Assembly: GCF_040907265.1 (NCBI RefSeq)
Contig: NZ_JBFOHP010000002.1
Location: 4,340,001-4,404,000 of the forward strand
Length of the DNA: 64,000 nucleotides
Direction of reading: 5' to 3'
Source: Streptomyces sclerotialus
GTDB taxonomy: Bacteria > Actinomycetota > Actinomycetes > Streptomycetales > Streptomycetaceae
The notes under the pieces were generated by a model that made no database searches, had not been told where the DNA came from, and worked only from the letters and a program-made list of their open reading frames with translations. This document shows, one piece after another, positions 1-7,611 of this stretch (positions within the stretch are counted from its first letter, which is position 1; each line of letters begins with the position of its first letter). The translations under genes were made by a program, and so were the position numbers.

Positions 1-657
1 CTGGCGGACGCGCGGCGCGACCGCGAGCGGCTGGCCGTGTACCAGGACCGCGACCGGATCGCGCGAGACCTGCACGACCTGGTCATCCAGCGGTTGTTCG
101 CCACCGGGATGATGCTGGAGGGCGCCGCCCGCAAGGCCGTGGTTCCCGAGGTACGGCAGGGCGTGGGCAAGGCCGTCGACGAACTGGACGTGACGATCCA
201 GGAGATCCGTACCGCGATCTTCGCCCTCCAGCAGGGGCCCGCGGAGGCACCGTCGGGGCTGCGCACACGGGTGCTGCGCGAGATCGGTACGGCGGCGGTG
301 CCGCTGGGCTTCCAGCCGTCCGTGAACTTCGTCGGCCCCGTGGACGCCAGGGTCGGCGAGTCGACCGGCAAGAATCTGGTCGCCGCGCTGCGGGAGGCGC
401 TGTCCAACGCCTTCCGGCACGCCCAGGCCTCCCGGATCGAGGTCGTCGTGGACGCCACGGCCACGCTGCCGGACGGGCGGGACGCGGTACGGCTGACGGT
501 CGCGGACGACGGTGTGGGCATCCCTGAGGGCGGCCGGCGCAGCGGCCTGAAGAACCTCGCCCGGCGGGCCGAGGCGCTGGGCGGGTCCAGTACGTACGGA
601 CCGGGGCTCGGCGAGGACGGGGCGGGCACGTTGGTGACGTGGGAGGCGCCTCTCTAG
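1..657 (+). CDS. Sensor histidine kinase, C-terminal part (5' end outside window)
   Basis: The reading frame is open from base 1, so the gene begins upstream of the window; the first GTG at 37 is internal. The visible 218 residues hold a HisKA_3-type dimerisation segment with the phospho-acceptor His in RDLHDLVIQRLFATG, then a HATPase_c domain (N box around ALREALSNAFRHA, G boxes VADDGVGIPEGG and SGLKNLARRAEALGG). This is the DevS/DosS-like arrangement of GAF sensor kinases of actinobacteria. The sensory part is not visible, so the signal cannot be told. The partner response regulator must lie upstream, since the next gene downstream is an unrelated peptidase. Confidence 0.9.
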   Translation: MADARRDRERLAVYQDRDRIARDLHDLVIQRLFATGMMLEGAARKAVVPEVRQGVGKAVDELDVTIQEIRTAIFALQQGPAEAPSGLRTRVLREIGTAAVPLGFQPSVNFVGPVDARVGESTGKNLVAALREALSNAFRHAQASRIEVVVDATATLPDGRDAVRLTVADDGVGIPEGGRRSGLKNLARRAEALGGSSTYGPGLGEDGAGTLVTWEAPL

Positions 658-780
658 GGGGCGTTGCCGGTGCGGTGCTCCTCCAGGTGGCCGGACGACT
701 GTGCTCCGTTCGGAGGCTTACGGGGCGGAGCCGGAACCGCGGTCCGTCGCCCGGCGTCCTGATCGCGCAACTATCTGCCC

Positions 781-2088
781 ATGCATCCAGGTCTGTCGTG
801 CGGTCCGGAGGTCCGTGCGCCGCATCGGGCACCTGCCGCCCGGCTCCGGGCCCGTCGGCGCGGTGCCGTCGTGTGTGCCTTCACGATCATGCTGGGCGGC
901 CTGCTGCCCGGCGGGCTGCCCGCAGGAGGCGCGCCCGTCGGCACGGCCGCCGCTGCCACCGCGTACGAAGGCGCGGCGCGGCCGGGAGCCGCGGCGCGCC
1001 ACGAGGGCGCCGCGCGGCACGAGAGGGCGGCGCGGCGCGGGGCCGAGATGCGGCACGGGAGCGGTGCGCGTTACGAGAGCGGCAGGCCGGGCCGCGCCGC
1101 CGCACGCGGACGGCCCGGCCGGCTGGACCGCGCGCGCCTGGAAGTGCTGCGGCTCGGGGTGGCGGCGGGCCGGGCCGGGCGGTCCTACGAGGTCGGCGTG
1201 CGGGCCGCGAGGGCCGAGCGGGCCCGGGCCGAGCGGCTGACCGACCGGCTGCGCCGGGAACGGCGTACGGCGGCGGCACTGCGCCGTACCGCCGGCCGGA
1301 TCGCGGCCCAGCAGTACCGCACCGGCAGCGGGCTGTCCGTCACCGTGCGCACGCTGACCGCGGCCGCGCCGGAGGGCGTGCTGCGCGCCCATCGGCTGGC
1401 CGAGCGCCGACAGCATGACCTGGTGGTCCGGGCGCGTACGGCACTGCGCCTGAGCCGGGAGCTGGCGGCGGGGAGCGCGGCGGCGGCCGGCCGTACGCAG
1501 GCGCTCGCCGCCCGGCAGCAGCGGCTGGCCGGGGAGCGGGAGCGGATCGGGCGCAGCCTGGAGCGGGCGCGCGGCCGGCTGTGGCGGCTGGTGGTCGGTG
1601 CGGCGGGGTCCGGCAGCTGCGGCGGGCCGCTGGTCGAGGTGTCCTCGGCCGCCGGGGCCCTCGCGGCCGGTACGCCGTCCGCGCGGGGCTGGACCCGGCC
1701 GGTGGCGGACTACGCGCTGTCGGCCTCGTTCGGCGGGGTCGGCGCGCACTGGTCGCACCGCCACACGGGGCAGGACTTCGCGGTGCCCGTCGGGACGCGG
1801 GTACGGTCAGCGGGGCACGGCCGGGTGACGGCGGTGGAGTGCGGCGGCGCCTTCGGGATCAACGTGGTGGTGCGGCACGGAGCGCACACGTACACGCAGT
1901 ACGCGCACCTGTCGGCGGTGCTGGTGCGGCCGGGGCAGCGGGTGCGCGCCGGGCAGCCCATCGCGCTGTCCGGGAACACCGGCAACTCCACGGGACCGCA
2001 CCTGCACTTCGAGGTGCGGCGCGGCCCCGGTGTGGACACGGCCGTCGAGCCTCTCCGCTGGCTGCGGAAGCGCGGCGTACGCGTGTGA
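781..2088 (+). CDS. M23 family metallopeptidase (secreted, coiled-coil N-terminal part)
   Basis: 435 residues. A basic N-terminus followed by a hydrophobic stretch (about residues 30-45) looks like a secretion signal or membrane anchor. Residues 60-250 are Arg/Ala/Glu-rich and probably form a long coiled coil, as in EnvC/NlpD-like hydrolases. The C-terminal 120 residues are the M23 (LytM) domain: zinc ligands in HRHTGQDFAVP (H and D) and HLHFEV, with the typical GNTGNSTGPHLHFE signature. Expected role: cutting peptidoglycan cross-bridges at the cell surface. All catalytic residues are present. Start ATG at 781 is chosen because the frame upstream has no better site; no clear Shine-Dalgarno sequence is visible. 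Followed at once by tandem repeats. Confidence 0.88.
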   Translation: MHPGLSCGPEVRAPHRAPAARLRARRRGAVVCAFTIMLGGLLPGGLPAGGAPVGTAAAATAYEGAARPGAAARHEGAARHERAARRGAEMRHGSGARYESGRPGRAAARGRPGRLDRARLEVLRLGVAAGRAGRSYEVGVRAARAERARAERLTDRLRRERRTAAALRRTAGRIAAQQYRTGSGLSVTVRTLTAAAPEGVLRAHRLAERRQHDLVVRARTALRLSRELAAGSAAAAGRTQALAARQQRLAGERERIGRSLERARGRLWRLVVGAAGSGSCGGPLVEVSSAAGALAAGTPSARGWTRPVADYALSASFGGVGAHWSHRHTGQDFAVPVGTRVRSAGHGRVTAVECGGAFGINVVVRHGAHTYTQYAHLSAVLVRPGQRVRAGQPIALSGNTGNSTGPHLHFEVRRGPGVDTAVEPLRWLRKRGVRV

Positions 2089-2094
2089 GACGTC

Positions 2095-2167
2095 GTACGA
2101 GGGCGCGGTCCGGGACGCCGTACGAGGCGCCGTCCGGTCCGCCGTACGAGGCGCCGTCCGGGACGCT
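2095..2167. repeat. Tandem repeat after the M23 stop codon
   Basis: Three units of 24-25 bp, each starting GTACGAG and carrying the core GGCGCCGTCCGG, begin 8 bases after the M23 stop codon (unit starts 2095, 2120, 2144). The next gene ends on the other strand at 2180, so the repeat lies in the convergent spacer. No coding role seen. Confidence 0.7.
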
Positions 2168-2179
2168 GCCCTGGTGCGG

Positions 2180-3178
2180 TCAGCCGGCGGTACGGTCCTC
2201 CAGCAGCTGCTCGATCAAACGTTCGATGACGACGGCGACCCCGTCCTCGTTGTTGCCCGCCGTGCGGTGGGTGGTCGCGGCCAGCACGTCCGGATGCGCG
2301 TTGGCCATGGCGTACGACGTACCGGCCCAGGCCAGCATCTCCAGGTCGTTCGGCATGTCACCGAAGGCCACCACCTCGTCCGGAGCGATACCGCGTTCGG
2401 CGCAGCAGCGGGCGAGCGTACCGGCCTTGCTGACGCCCGCGCCGCTGATCTCCAGGAGCGCGGTGGGGCTGGAGCGGGTGAACGACGCGAGGTGCCCGGC
2501 GGCTTCCCGGGCCAGCGCGAGGAACTCGTCCGGATCGAGCTCGGAGTGGTGCGCGAGAACCTTCAGGACGGGCTCGCCCGCCTTCTCGAACTCCTCGCCG
2601 AGCAGTTTCTCCACCGGGGCGATCAGCGCGACCGGGTCGAGGTGGAACGGCGGATACTGCGGCTCGTAGTGGATGCCGCCGGTGCGTTCGACGGCGAACG
2701 ACGTGCCCGGTGCGGCGGCGCGCAGTGCTTCCACGACGGCGACCGCCGCGTTCCGCTGCAGCGCGCGTACCTCGACGAAGCGGCGGCCGCGGTGCAGGTC
2801 GACGACGGCGGCACCGTTGGCGCAGATCGCCAGGCCGTGCCCGTGCACATGGTCGCTGACCACGTCCATCCAGCGGGCCGGCCGGCCGGTGACGAAGAAG
2901 ACCTCGATGCCGGCCTCCTCGGCGGCGGCGAGCGCGGCGATCGTGCGCTCCGAGACGCTCTTGTCGTCACGCAGCAGGGTGCCGTCGAGGTCGGTGGCGA
3001 TCAGTCGGGTGCGGCGGTCGGGAAGCGGCGGCACCGGGGCGGTACGCGGCTCGGGCGGCCGGTGCGGAGCGGATGGCGGCGGCGCCTCGGATGCCGGCGT
3101 CCGCGCGGATGACAACGGCGGCTCGGCGGAGGGATCGTCTGTCACAGGGCCATCAGTCACGAGGCCATCTTCCCGCAT
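2180..3178 (-). CDS. HAD superfamily (Cof-type) phosphatase
   Basis: 332 residues from ATG at 3178 (MREDGLVTDG); an upstream ATG at 3223 is possible but reaches further into the divergent promoter. A 60-residue Pro/Ala/Ser-rich leader precedes the HAD core: motif [11 protein letters not shown] (nucleophile and acid Asp), motif II FVTGRP, motif [18 protein letters not shown]. The C2-type cap and length fit the Cof/YbiV group of sugar-phosphate or cofactor phosphatases, substrate unknown. A second Cof-type HAD lies at 18094-18915; the two share the GDMPND signature and the GxxYAMANAH-like segment after it, so they are paralogues. The unusual disordered leader is absent from the second copy. Confidence 0.87.
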   Translation of the reverse strand: MREDGLVTDGPVTDDPSAEPPLSSARTPASEAPPPSAPHRPPEPRTAPVPPLPDRRTRLIATDLDGTLLRDDKSVSERTIAALAAAEEAGIEVFFVTGRPARWMDVVSDHVHGHGLAICANGAAVVDLHRGRRFVEVRALQRNAAVAVVEALRAAAPGTSFAVERTGGIHYEPQYPPFHLDPVALIAPVEKLLGEEFEKAGEPVLKVLAHHSELDPDEFLALAREAAGHLASFTRSSPTALLEISGAGVSKAGTLARCCAERGIAPDEVVAFGDMPNDLEMLAWAGTSYAMANAHPDVLAATTHRTAGNNEDGVAVVIERLIEQLLEDRTAG

Positions 3179-3258
3179 ATGCGCGCACAGGCGTGCGCTG
3201 GGTCGCGCGCATGAGCTTGACACCGCCCCTCGGCGCGTCCAGCCGTAGGCTCGGGGAC

Positions 3259-4167
3259 ATGCGACTGAGCACCGTGATCCTGCCCGTACGCCGCTGGTCC
3301 GAGGGCGGCCGGGAGGTGTGGCAGCGCGCCGAGGAGCTGAGTTTCCACGCCGCGTACACCTACGACCACCTGTCCTGGCGGGTCCCCTTCCGGGACGGCC
3401 CCTGGTTCGGCGCCGTGCCCACCCTGACCGCGGCCGCCGCCGCGACCTCCCGCATCCGCCTGGGCACCCTCGTCACCTCACCCAACTTCCGGCACCCGGT
3501 CACCCTCGCCAAGGAGCTGATCTCGCTGGACGACATCAGTGAGGGGCGGATCACGCTGGGCATCGGCGCGGGCGGCAACGGCTTCGACGCGCACGCGCTG
3601 CTCGGCGGCGGCGAGGAGCCGTGGACGCCGCGCGAACGTGCCGATCACTTCGCCGAGTTCGTCGCGCTGCTGGACCGGCTGCTCACCGAGGACACCGTCA
3701 CGTGCGACGGTGAGCACTACAGCGCGCACGAGGTACGCAACATCCCCGGGTGCGTGCAGCGGCCGCGGCTGCCGTTCGCGGTGGCGGCCACCGGGCCGCG
3801 TGGGCTGCGGCTGGCGGCGCGGTACGGGGAGGCGTGGGTCACCACCGGTGATCCCAAGGTGTCCGCGGCCGGCACCGCCGAGCAGTCGCGTGCCGCGATC
3901 GCCGGGCAGATCGAGCGGCTGGGCGCGGCCTGCGAGGCGGCAGGGCGGGACACCGGGAAGCTCTCCAAGATCCTGCTGTCCGGCTTCACGCCGGACCGGC
4001 CGCTGGACTCCGTCGACGCCTTCGTGGACTTCGCCGGCCGCCATGGCGAACTGGGCATCGACGAGATCGTCCTGCACTGGCCGATCGACGGCACGGTCTT
4101 CGAGGCGGACCTGTCGGTGTTCGAGCGGATCGCGGTGGAGGCACCGGCACAGCTGGCGGACCGGTAA
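3259..4167 (+). CDS. LLM class F420/flavin-dependent oxidoreductase
   Basis: 302 residues, beginning MRLSTVILPVRRW. The sequence has the luciferase-like (bacterial luciferase/F420 oxidoreductase) TIM-barrel features: an early YDHLSWR segment, SRIRLGTLVTSPNFRHPV, and GRITLGIGAGG near residue 100. In actinobacteria most of these proteins use coenzyme F420 or FMN; which one cannot be decided here. The start is the ATG at 3259; TAGGCT at 3246-3251 lies 7 bases upstream, the spacing of a -10 box for a leaderless transcript. The gene is divergent from the HAD gene and stands alone. Confidence 0.88.
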   Translation: MRLSTVILPVRRWSEGGREVWQRAEELSFHAAYTYDHLSWRVPFRDGPWFGAVPTLTAAAAATSRIRLGTLVTSPNFRHPVTLAKELISLDDISEGRITLGIGAGGNGFDAHALLGGGEEPWTPRERADHFAEFVALLDRLLTEDTVTCDGEHYSAHEVRNIPGCVQRPRLPFAVAATGPRGLRLAARYGEAWVTTGDPKVSAAGTAEQSRAAIAGQIERLGAACEAAGRDTGKLSKILLSGFTPDRPLDSVDAFVDFAGRHGELGIDEIVLHWPIDGTVFEADLSVFERIAVEAPAQLADR

Positions 4168-4330
4168 GCACCGGCGACCGGCCGCCTTCCCGGCGGTGAC
4201 GGGCGGGGCCCTGACGCGATCGGGGTCCCTTTACCCCGCCAGGAGGAACCAAACGGCAATCAAGAGGGAGAATCGGGACAGAGGCGTCGTCGTGCGGGCG
4301 GTCGGCTGGACCGTCCGGCTGGAGGGCTCC

Positions 4331-5230
4331 ATGGCACAGACCCGATTCGCCCCGGACCGCGGACTGACCTCGCGCATGGTCGTGACGATGTTCTTCATCG
4401 GGCTGCTGTACGTCGTGGTCGTCGGCGTGCTGGTGGTACTCCTCAAAGGCGCCTGGCTGATCGTGCTGGTGATCACGGGAGCCCTGTTCATCGGACAGTT
4501 CTGGTTCAGCGACCGGATCGCGGCGTTCGGCATGGGCGCCCGGGAGGTCACCCCCGAGCAGGCACCCGAGCTGCACGGCGCGGTCGACCGGCTGTGCGCG
4601 CTCGCCGACATGCCCAAGCCCAAGGTCTGCATCGCCGACAGCGACATCCCGAACGCCTTCGCCACCGGGCGCAACCAGCGGAACTCCCTGATCTGTGCCA
4701 CCACCGGGCTGCTGCGCCGACTGGAGCCCGAGGAGCTGGAAGGGGTGCTCGCGCACGAGCTGTCGCACGTCGCGCACCGCGACGTGGCAGTGATGACCAT
4801 CGCCTCGTTCCTGGGCGTGCTGGCCGGGATCATCACCCGGGCGGCGCTCTGGAGCGGCGTGGGACGCAGCAACCGGGACAACAACGCGGCCGTCGCCATC
4901 CTGATCGTCACGGCCGTCAGCGCGGTGGTCTACGTCATCAGCTTCCTGCTCACCCGGCTGCTGTCCCGCTACCGGGAACTGTCCGCCGACCGGGCCGCCG
5001 CAATCCTCACCGGCCGGCCGTCCGCGCTGGCCGCAGCGCTCACCAAGGTCACCGGGCAGATGGCCCGGATTCCCACCCGGGACCTGCGCCGGGCCGAGCC
5101 CTTCAACGCCTTCTACTTCGCCCCGGCCTTCTCCCAGCGGAACGCCGTCCAGCTGCTGTCCTCGCACCCGACGCTGGAACAGCGCCTGGACCAGCTCGGC
5201 CGCCTCGCCGCCCAGCTGGGCCGCCCGTGA
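4331..5230 (+). CDS. htpX: Zinc metalloprotease HtpX (M48B)
   Basis: 299 residues. Two hydrophobic helices near the N-terminus (about 18-60), the zinc site HELSH in LAHELSHVAHRD, further membrane helices (about 155-210) and the third zinc ligand Glu in RYRELSADRAA. This is the HtpX membrane protease that removes misfolded membrane proteins on the cytoplasmic side. ATG at 4331 is preceded by GGAGGG at good spacing. The 163-bp upstream spacer holds GAGG-type sites but no gene. The gene is followed by pspAB 60 bp downstream, a pairing known in actinobacteria that ties both to membrane stress. Confidence 0.93.
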   Translation: MAQTRFAPDRGLTSRMVVTMFFIGLLYVVVVGVLVVLLKGAWLIVLVITGALFIGQFWFSDRIAAFGMGAREVTPEQAPELHGAVDRLCALADMPKPKVCIADSDIPNAFATGRNQRNSLICATTGLLRRLEPEELEGVLAHELSHVAHRDVAVMTIASFLGVLAGIITRAALWSGVGRSNRDNNAAVAILIVTAVSAVVYVISFLLTRLLSRYRELSADRAAAILTGRPSALAAALTKVTGQMARIPTRDLRRAEPFNAFYFAPAFSQRNAVQLLSSHPTLEQRLDQLGRLAAQLGRP

Positions 5231-5290
5231 CCCGGGTCGGCACCGCCCCGGCCCCGGCCCGCCGGCCCTTCAGCCCCTAGGAGCCACTCG

Positions 5291-5854
5291 ATGGGATTCC
5301 TGGACGTGATCCTCGGCCGCAGCAAGCCGGTACGCCCCGACCTCGACCAGCTCTTCGCGCTGCCGTCCGCCGCGATCACCCTGCAGGCGGCGACGGGATT
5401 CACACCGACCGGCCGGGGATCGGTCTGCTTCGCGAGCGTCGAGGGCGGTGCGTTCGCCCGTATCCAGGCCGATGTGCGGGCCCTGCTCGGACCGTCGGTG
5501 GAGTACACCCAGGACCAGTACGGCTACACCTGGCTCCTCGCCCGGCACGCCGCCGAGGACACCGCGGGCCTGGTCAACGATCTGCACGCGGTCAACACCT
5601 CGCTCCAGGAAAGCGGCTTCGGCCCGCAGCTGCTCTGCTCGCTGGTCGGCTTCCGCGACGAGCGCGACCGTTCGCTCGCCCTGGTGTACCTCTACAAGCG
5701 CGGCACGTTCTACCCCTTCGCGCCGCTGCCCGGCGGCGTCGAGAAGCGCGACAACCCGCTCGAACTCCAGGTGCGGTCCCTGCTCACCGACGACCTGACC
5801 GTGGAGCGGGACCTGAGCCGCTGGTTCCCGGTGTGGGGTGCGCCGGGGCTGTGA
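5291..5854 (+). CDS. pspAB: PspA-associated protein PspAB
   Basis: 187 residues starting MGFLDVILGRSKPV. I recognise this as the conserved actinobacterial PspAB family, usually encoded directly after htpX as here. No catalytic motif or membrane segment is visible; it is probably a cytoplasmic partner acting with the phage-shock/HtpX membrane stress response. The start ATG is preceded by AGGAG at 5280-5284. Mechanism is not known to me. Confidence 0.85.
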   Translation: MGFLDVILGRSKPVRPDLDQLFALPSAAITLQAATGFTPTGRGSVCFASVEGGAFARIQADVRALLGPSVEYTQDQYGYTWLLARHAAEDTAGLVNDLHAVNTSLQESGFGPQLLCSLVGFRDERDRSLALVYLYKRGTFYPFAPLPGGVEKRDNPLELQVRSLLTDDLTVERDLSRWFPVWGAPGL

Positions 5855-5880
5855 AAGAGGGACAAGGAGCGGGGCGCTTT

Positions 5881-5896
5881 GGTTTCACGTGAAACC
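5881..5896. promoter_or_regulatory. parS: parS site (ParB-binding centromere-like site) 1
   Basis: GGTTTCACGTGAAACC is a perfect 16-bp palindrome whose 14-bp core GTTTCACGTGAAAC matches the bacterial/Streptomyces parS core exactly. It lies in the convergent spacer between pspAB and the hypothetical gene ending at 5968. Confidence 0.92.
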
Positions 5897-5931
5897 GATG
5901 TGCCCGGATGCGGGAGAGGGGATCGATGTCC

Positions 5932-5947
5932 TGTTTCACGTGAAACA
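5932..5947. promoter_or_regulatory. parS: parS site (ParB-binding centromere-like site) 2
   Basis: TGTTTCACGTGAAACA is a perfect match to the full 16-bp parS consensus. Its centre is 51 bp from the first site. Streptomyces chromosomes carry many parS copies concentrated around oriC, where ParB forms the segregation complex. Confidence 0.95.
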
Positions 5948-5967
5948 TTCACCGCGCGGCGCGGCGG

Positions 5968-6423
5968 TCACCTCACCCGGGAGTTGAGCCACGGCGTCAG
6001 GCCGGGCCCGGTGATCAGCTCCTTGTACGTCTCGTCGCCGGGAAGCGGCACCACCAGTCGCCAGCCGGGTGGGAAGAACCGGCCCTTGACGTGGGCGAGG
6101 TCGCCCAGCACGGAGCGCAGAAAGGCCGGTACGACATCGCGGGGAAGGTCCTGGAAGGAGACGTCCTCGACGGTGATGTGGGCGTCACCTTCCGAGTACA
6201 CCTCGATCGAGATGCGCGGGGCGCCGCCGGACAGTTCGATGTACGCCTCGTGCGGCAGCGAACCGTCCGGGTCGGTGACGGTGAACGCACCGGCGGAGAG
6301 CCGGCGGCCGGAGCGGTCGGCTCCGATGTCGTGGGTCACCTCGATGTCGCGGCCGTACGCACGGGCCACCTCGCGAACGGCGTCGATGACGGCTTCGGTG
6401 CTGGGCAGTTGCGGACGGTCCAT
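5968..6423 (-). CDS. Conserved hypothetical protein (YbjN-like size, unassigned)
   Basis: 151 residues, no signal peptide and no membrane segment. It starts 12 bases after the MerR gene stop and so is probably in the same transcript. The sequence alternates acidic helices and beta strands (AYIELSGGAPRISIEVYSEG) in a way that resembles small single-domain proteins such as YbjN or CdiI-type folds, but I do not recognise the family with confidence and assign no function. Confidence 0.75.
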   Translation of the reverse strand: MDRPQLPSTEAVIDAVREVARAYGRDIEVTHDIGADRSGRRLSAGAFTVTDPDGSLPHEAYIELSGGAPRISIEVYSEGDAHITVEDVSFQDLPRDVVPAFLRSVLGDLAHVKGRFFPPGWRLVVPLPGDETYKELITGPGLTPWLNSRVR

Positions 6424-6435
6424 GAGGGGATGATG

Positions 6436-7398
6436 TCACCCGGCGGGTCCCGTGCGGCGGTCGTCGTCGGGGCCGGGCACCGCCGGCGCGGCGTGCGCGA
6501 CCAGCGAGTCCATCCGGCGGGCGCTCACCTCACGGTCGGCGGCCGCGGCGACGAAGGCGGCGACCCCCGCCGGGCCGACGAGCTCCCGGACGGACCGCAC
6601 GGTGTCGGCCGGCAGCGGTACGTGCTCGACGGCGGTCCCCCGCTCGGGAGTCTCGCGGTGCAGCTGGTGCCGGAGGTACCGGCTCGCCAACAGCCGCATG
6701 GCGCGCGCAAGTTCGGCGTCGACGGTCTGCTGGGCCAGCGGCCGCAGCCGGCGGACGAGACCGGCCGCCTCCTCCGCCTCGGCGTCGCTCGGCGGATGGT
6801 CGAAGTACTGCTGGAAGACATGCTCGGTGGTGAAGTCCAGGAAGCGGGAGGCTATGTGTTCCACCTGCACCCGCAGCTCCCGCAGATGACCTGAGATGGC
6901 CGGCAGCGGCACCCCGGCGGAGTGCAGCTCGGCCGCGACCGCGAGCTCCTGCGGGCTGGGCACCAGGAACTCCTCCGGGCTGCCCGGCACCGGCTCCAGC
7001 ACCCCCAGCTCCACCGCGTCGGCCACCGCCGCGTCGTCGGAGCTGCCGCCGAAGGTCGCCGCCAGCTCCTGGCGGGTGATCCGGCCGGTCTCCTCGTCCG
7101 TCCAGGGGCCGTCGATCTCGGCGACCAGCCCCAGCACCCCGCTCAGCCCCCGCCCCGCGTCCCACGCCTCCAGCAGGTCCTTGATGCTGGCCAGGGTGTA
7201 CCCGCGGTCCAGCAGGTCCGAGATCTGGCGCAGCCGGGCGAGGTGCGCGGCACCGTAGACGTTCGCCCGGCCCCGGCGCTCCGGCTTGGGCAGCAGCCCG
7301 CGGTCCTGGTACGCGCGGATCGTACGGACCGTGGTGCCGCTCCGGTGCGCCAGCTCCTCGATGCGGTACTCGGCCGCGGGGTGGTGCTGCTCGGTCAA
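6436..7398 (-). CDS. MerR family transcriptional regulator
   Basis: 320 residues from the TTG at 7398 (LTEQHHPAAEY); this start is chosen because GAGGAG lies 6-7 bases upstream. A GTG at 7413 would add five residues but has no ribosome site. The N-terminal winged HTH is typical MerR: YRIEELAHRSGTTVRTIRAYQDRGLLP then RLRQISDLLDRGYTLASIKDLLEAWDAG. The long C-terminal part (about 240 residues) has no cysteine metal-binding motif and probably senses an organic ligand. Neighbouring hydrolase-SDR and M24 genes on the same strand upstream are possible targets. Confidence 0.9.
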   Translation of the reverse strand: MTEQHHPAAEYRIEELAHRSGTTVRTIRAYQDRGLLPKPERRGRANVYGAAHLARLRQISDLLDRGYTLASIKDLLEAWDAGRGLSGVLGLVAEIDGPWTDEETGRITRQELAATFGGSSDDAAVADAVELGVLEPVPGSPEEFLVPSPQELAVAAELHSAGVPLPAISGHLRELRVQVEHIASRFLDFTTEHVFQQYFDHPPSDAEAEEAAGLVRRLRPLAQQTVDAELARAMRLLASRYLRHQLHRETPERGTAVEHVPLPADTVRSVRELVGPAGVAAFVAAAADREVSARRMDSLVAHAAPAVPGPDDDRRTGPAG

Positions 7399-7611
7399 TG
7401 CGCTGCTCCTCACGAGATGGCCCGCGCCGCCGCGCCGTGCCCGCGGCGGTCCGGGCGGCCGGGGAGTACGCGAGGTACAGGGCGGCCCTGCGCAGTGCCC
7501 CTTTCTGCGAGGGATGGTACGACCGTGCGCGGAGGCGCGGTAACGCTCCGGCCTCCTCGCGCCACCCCCGCATCGGCCCCGCAGGACCGCCGTGCCGGAG
7601 GCCTCGCTGTC

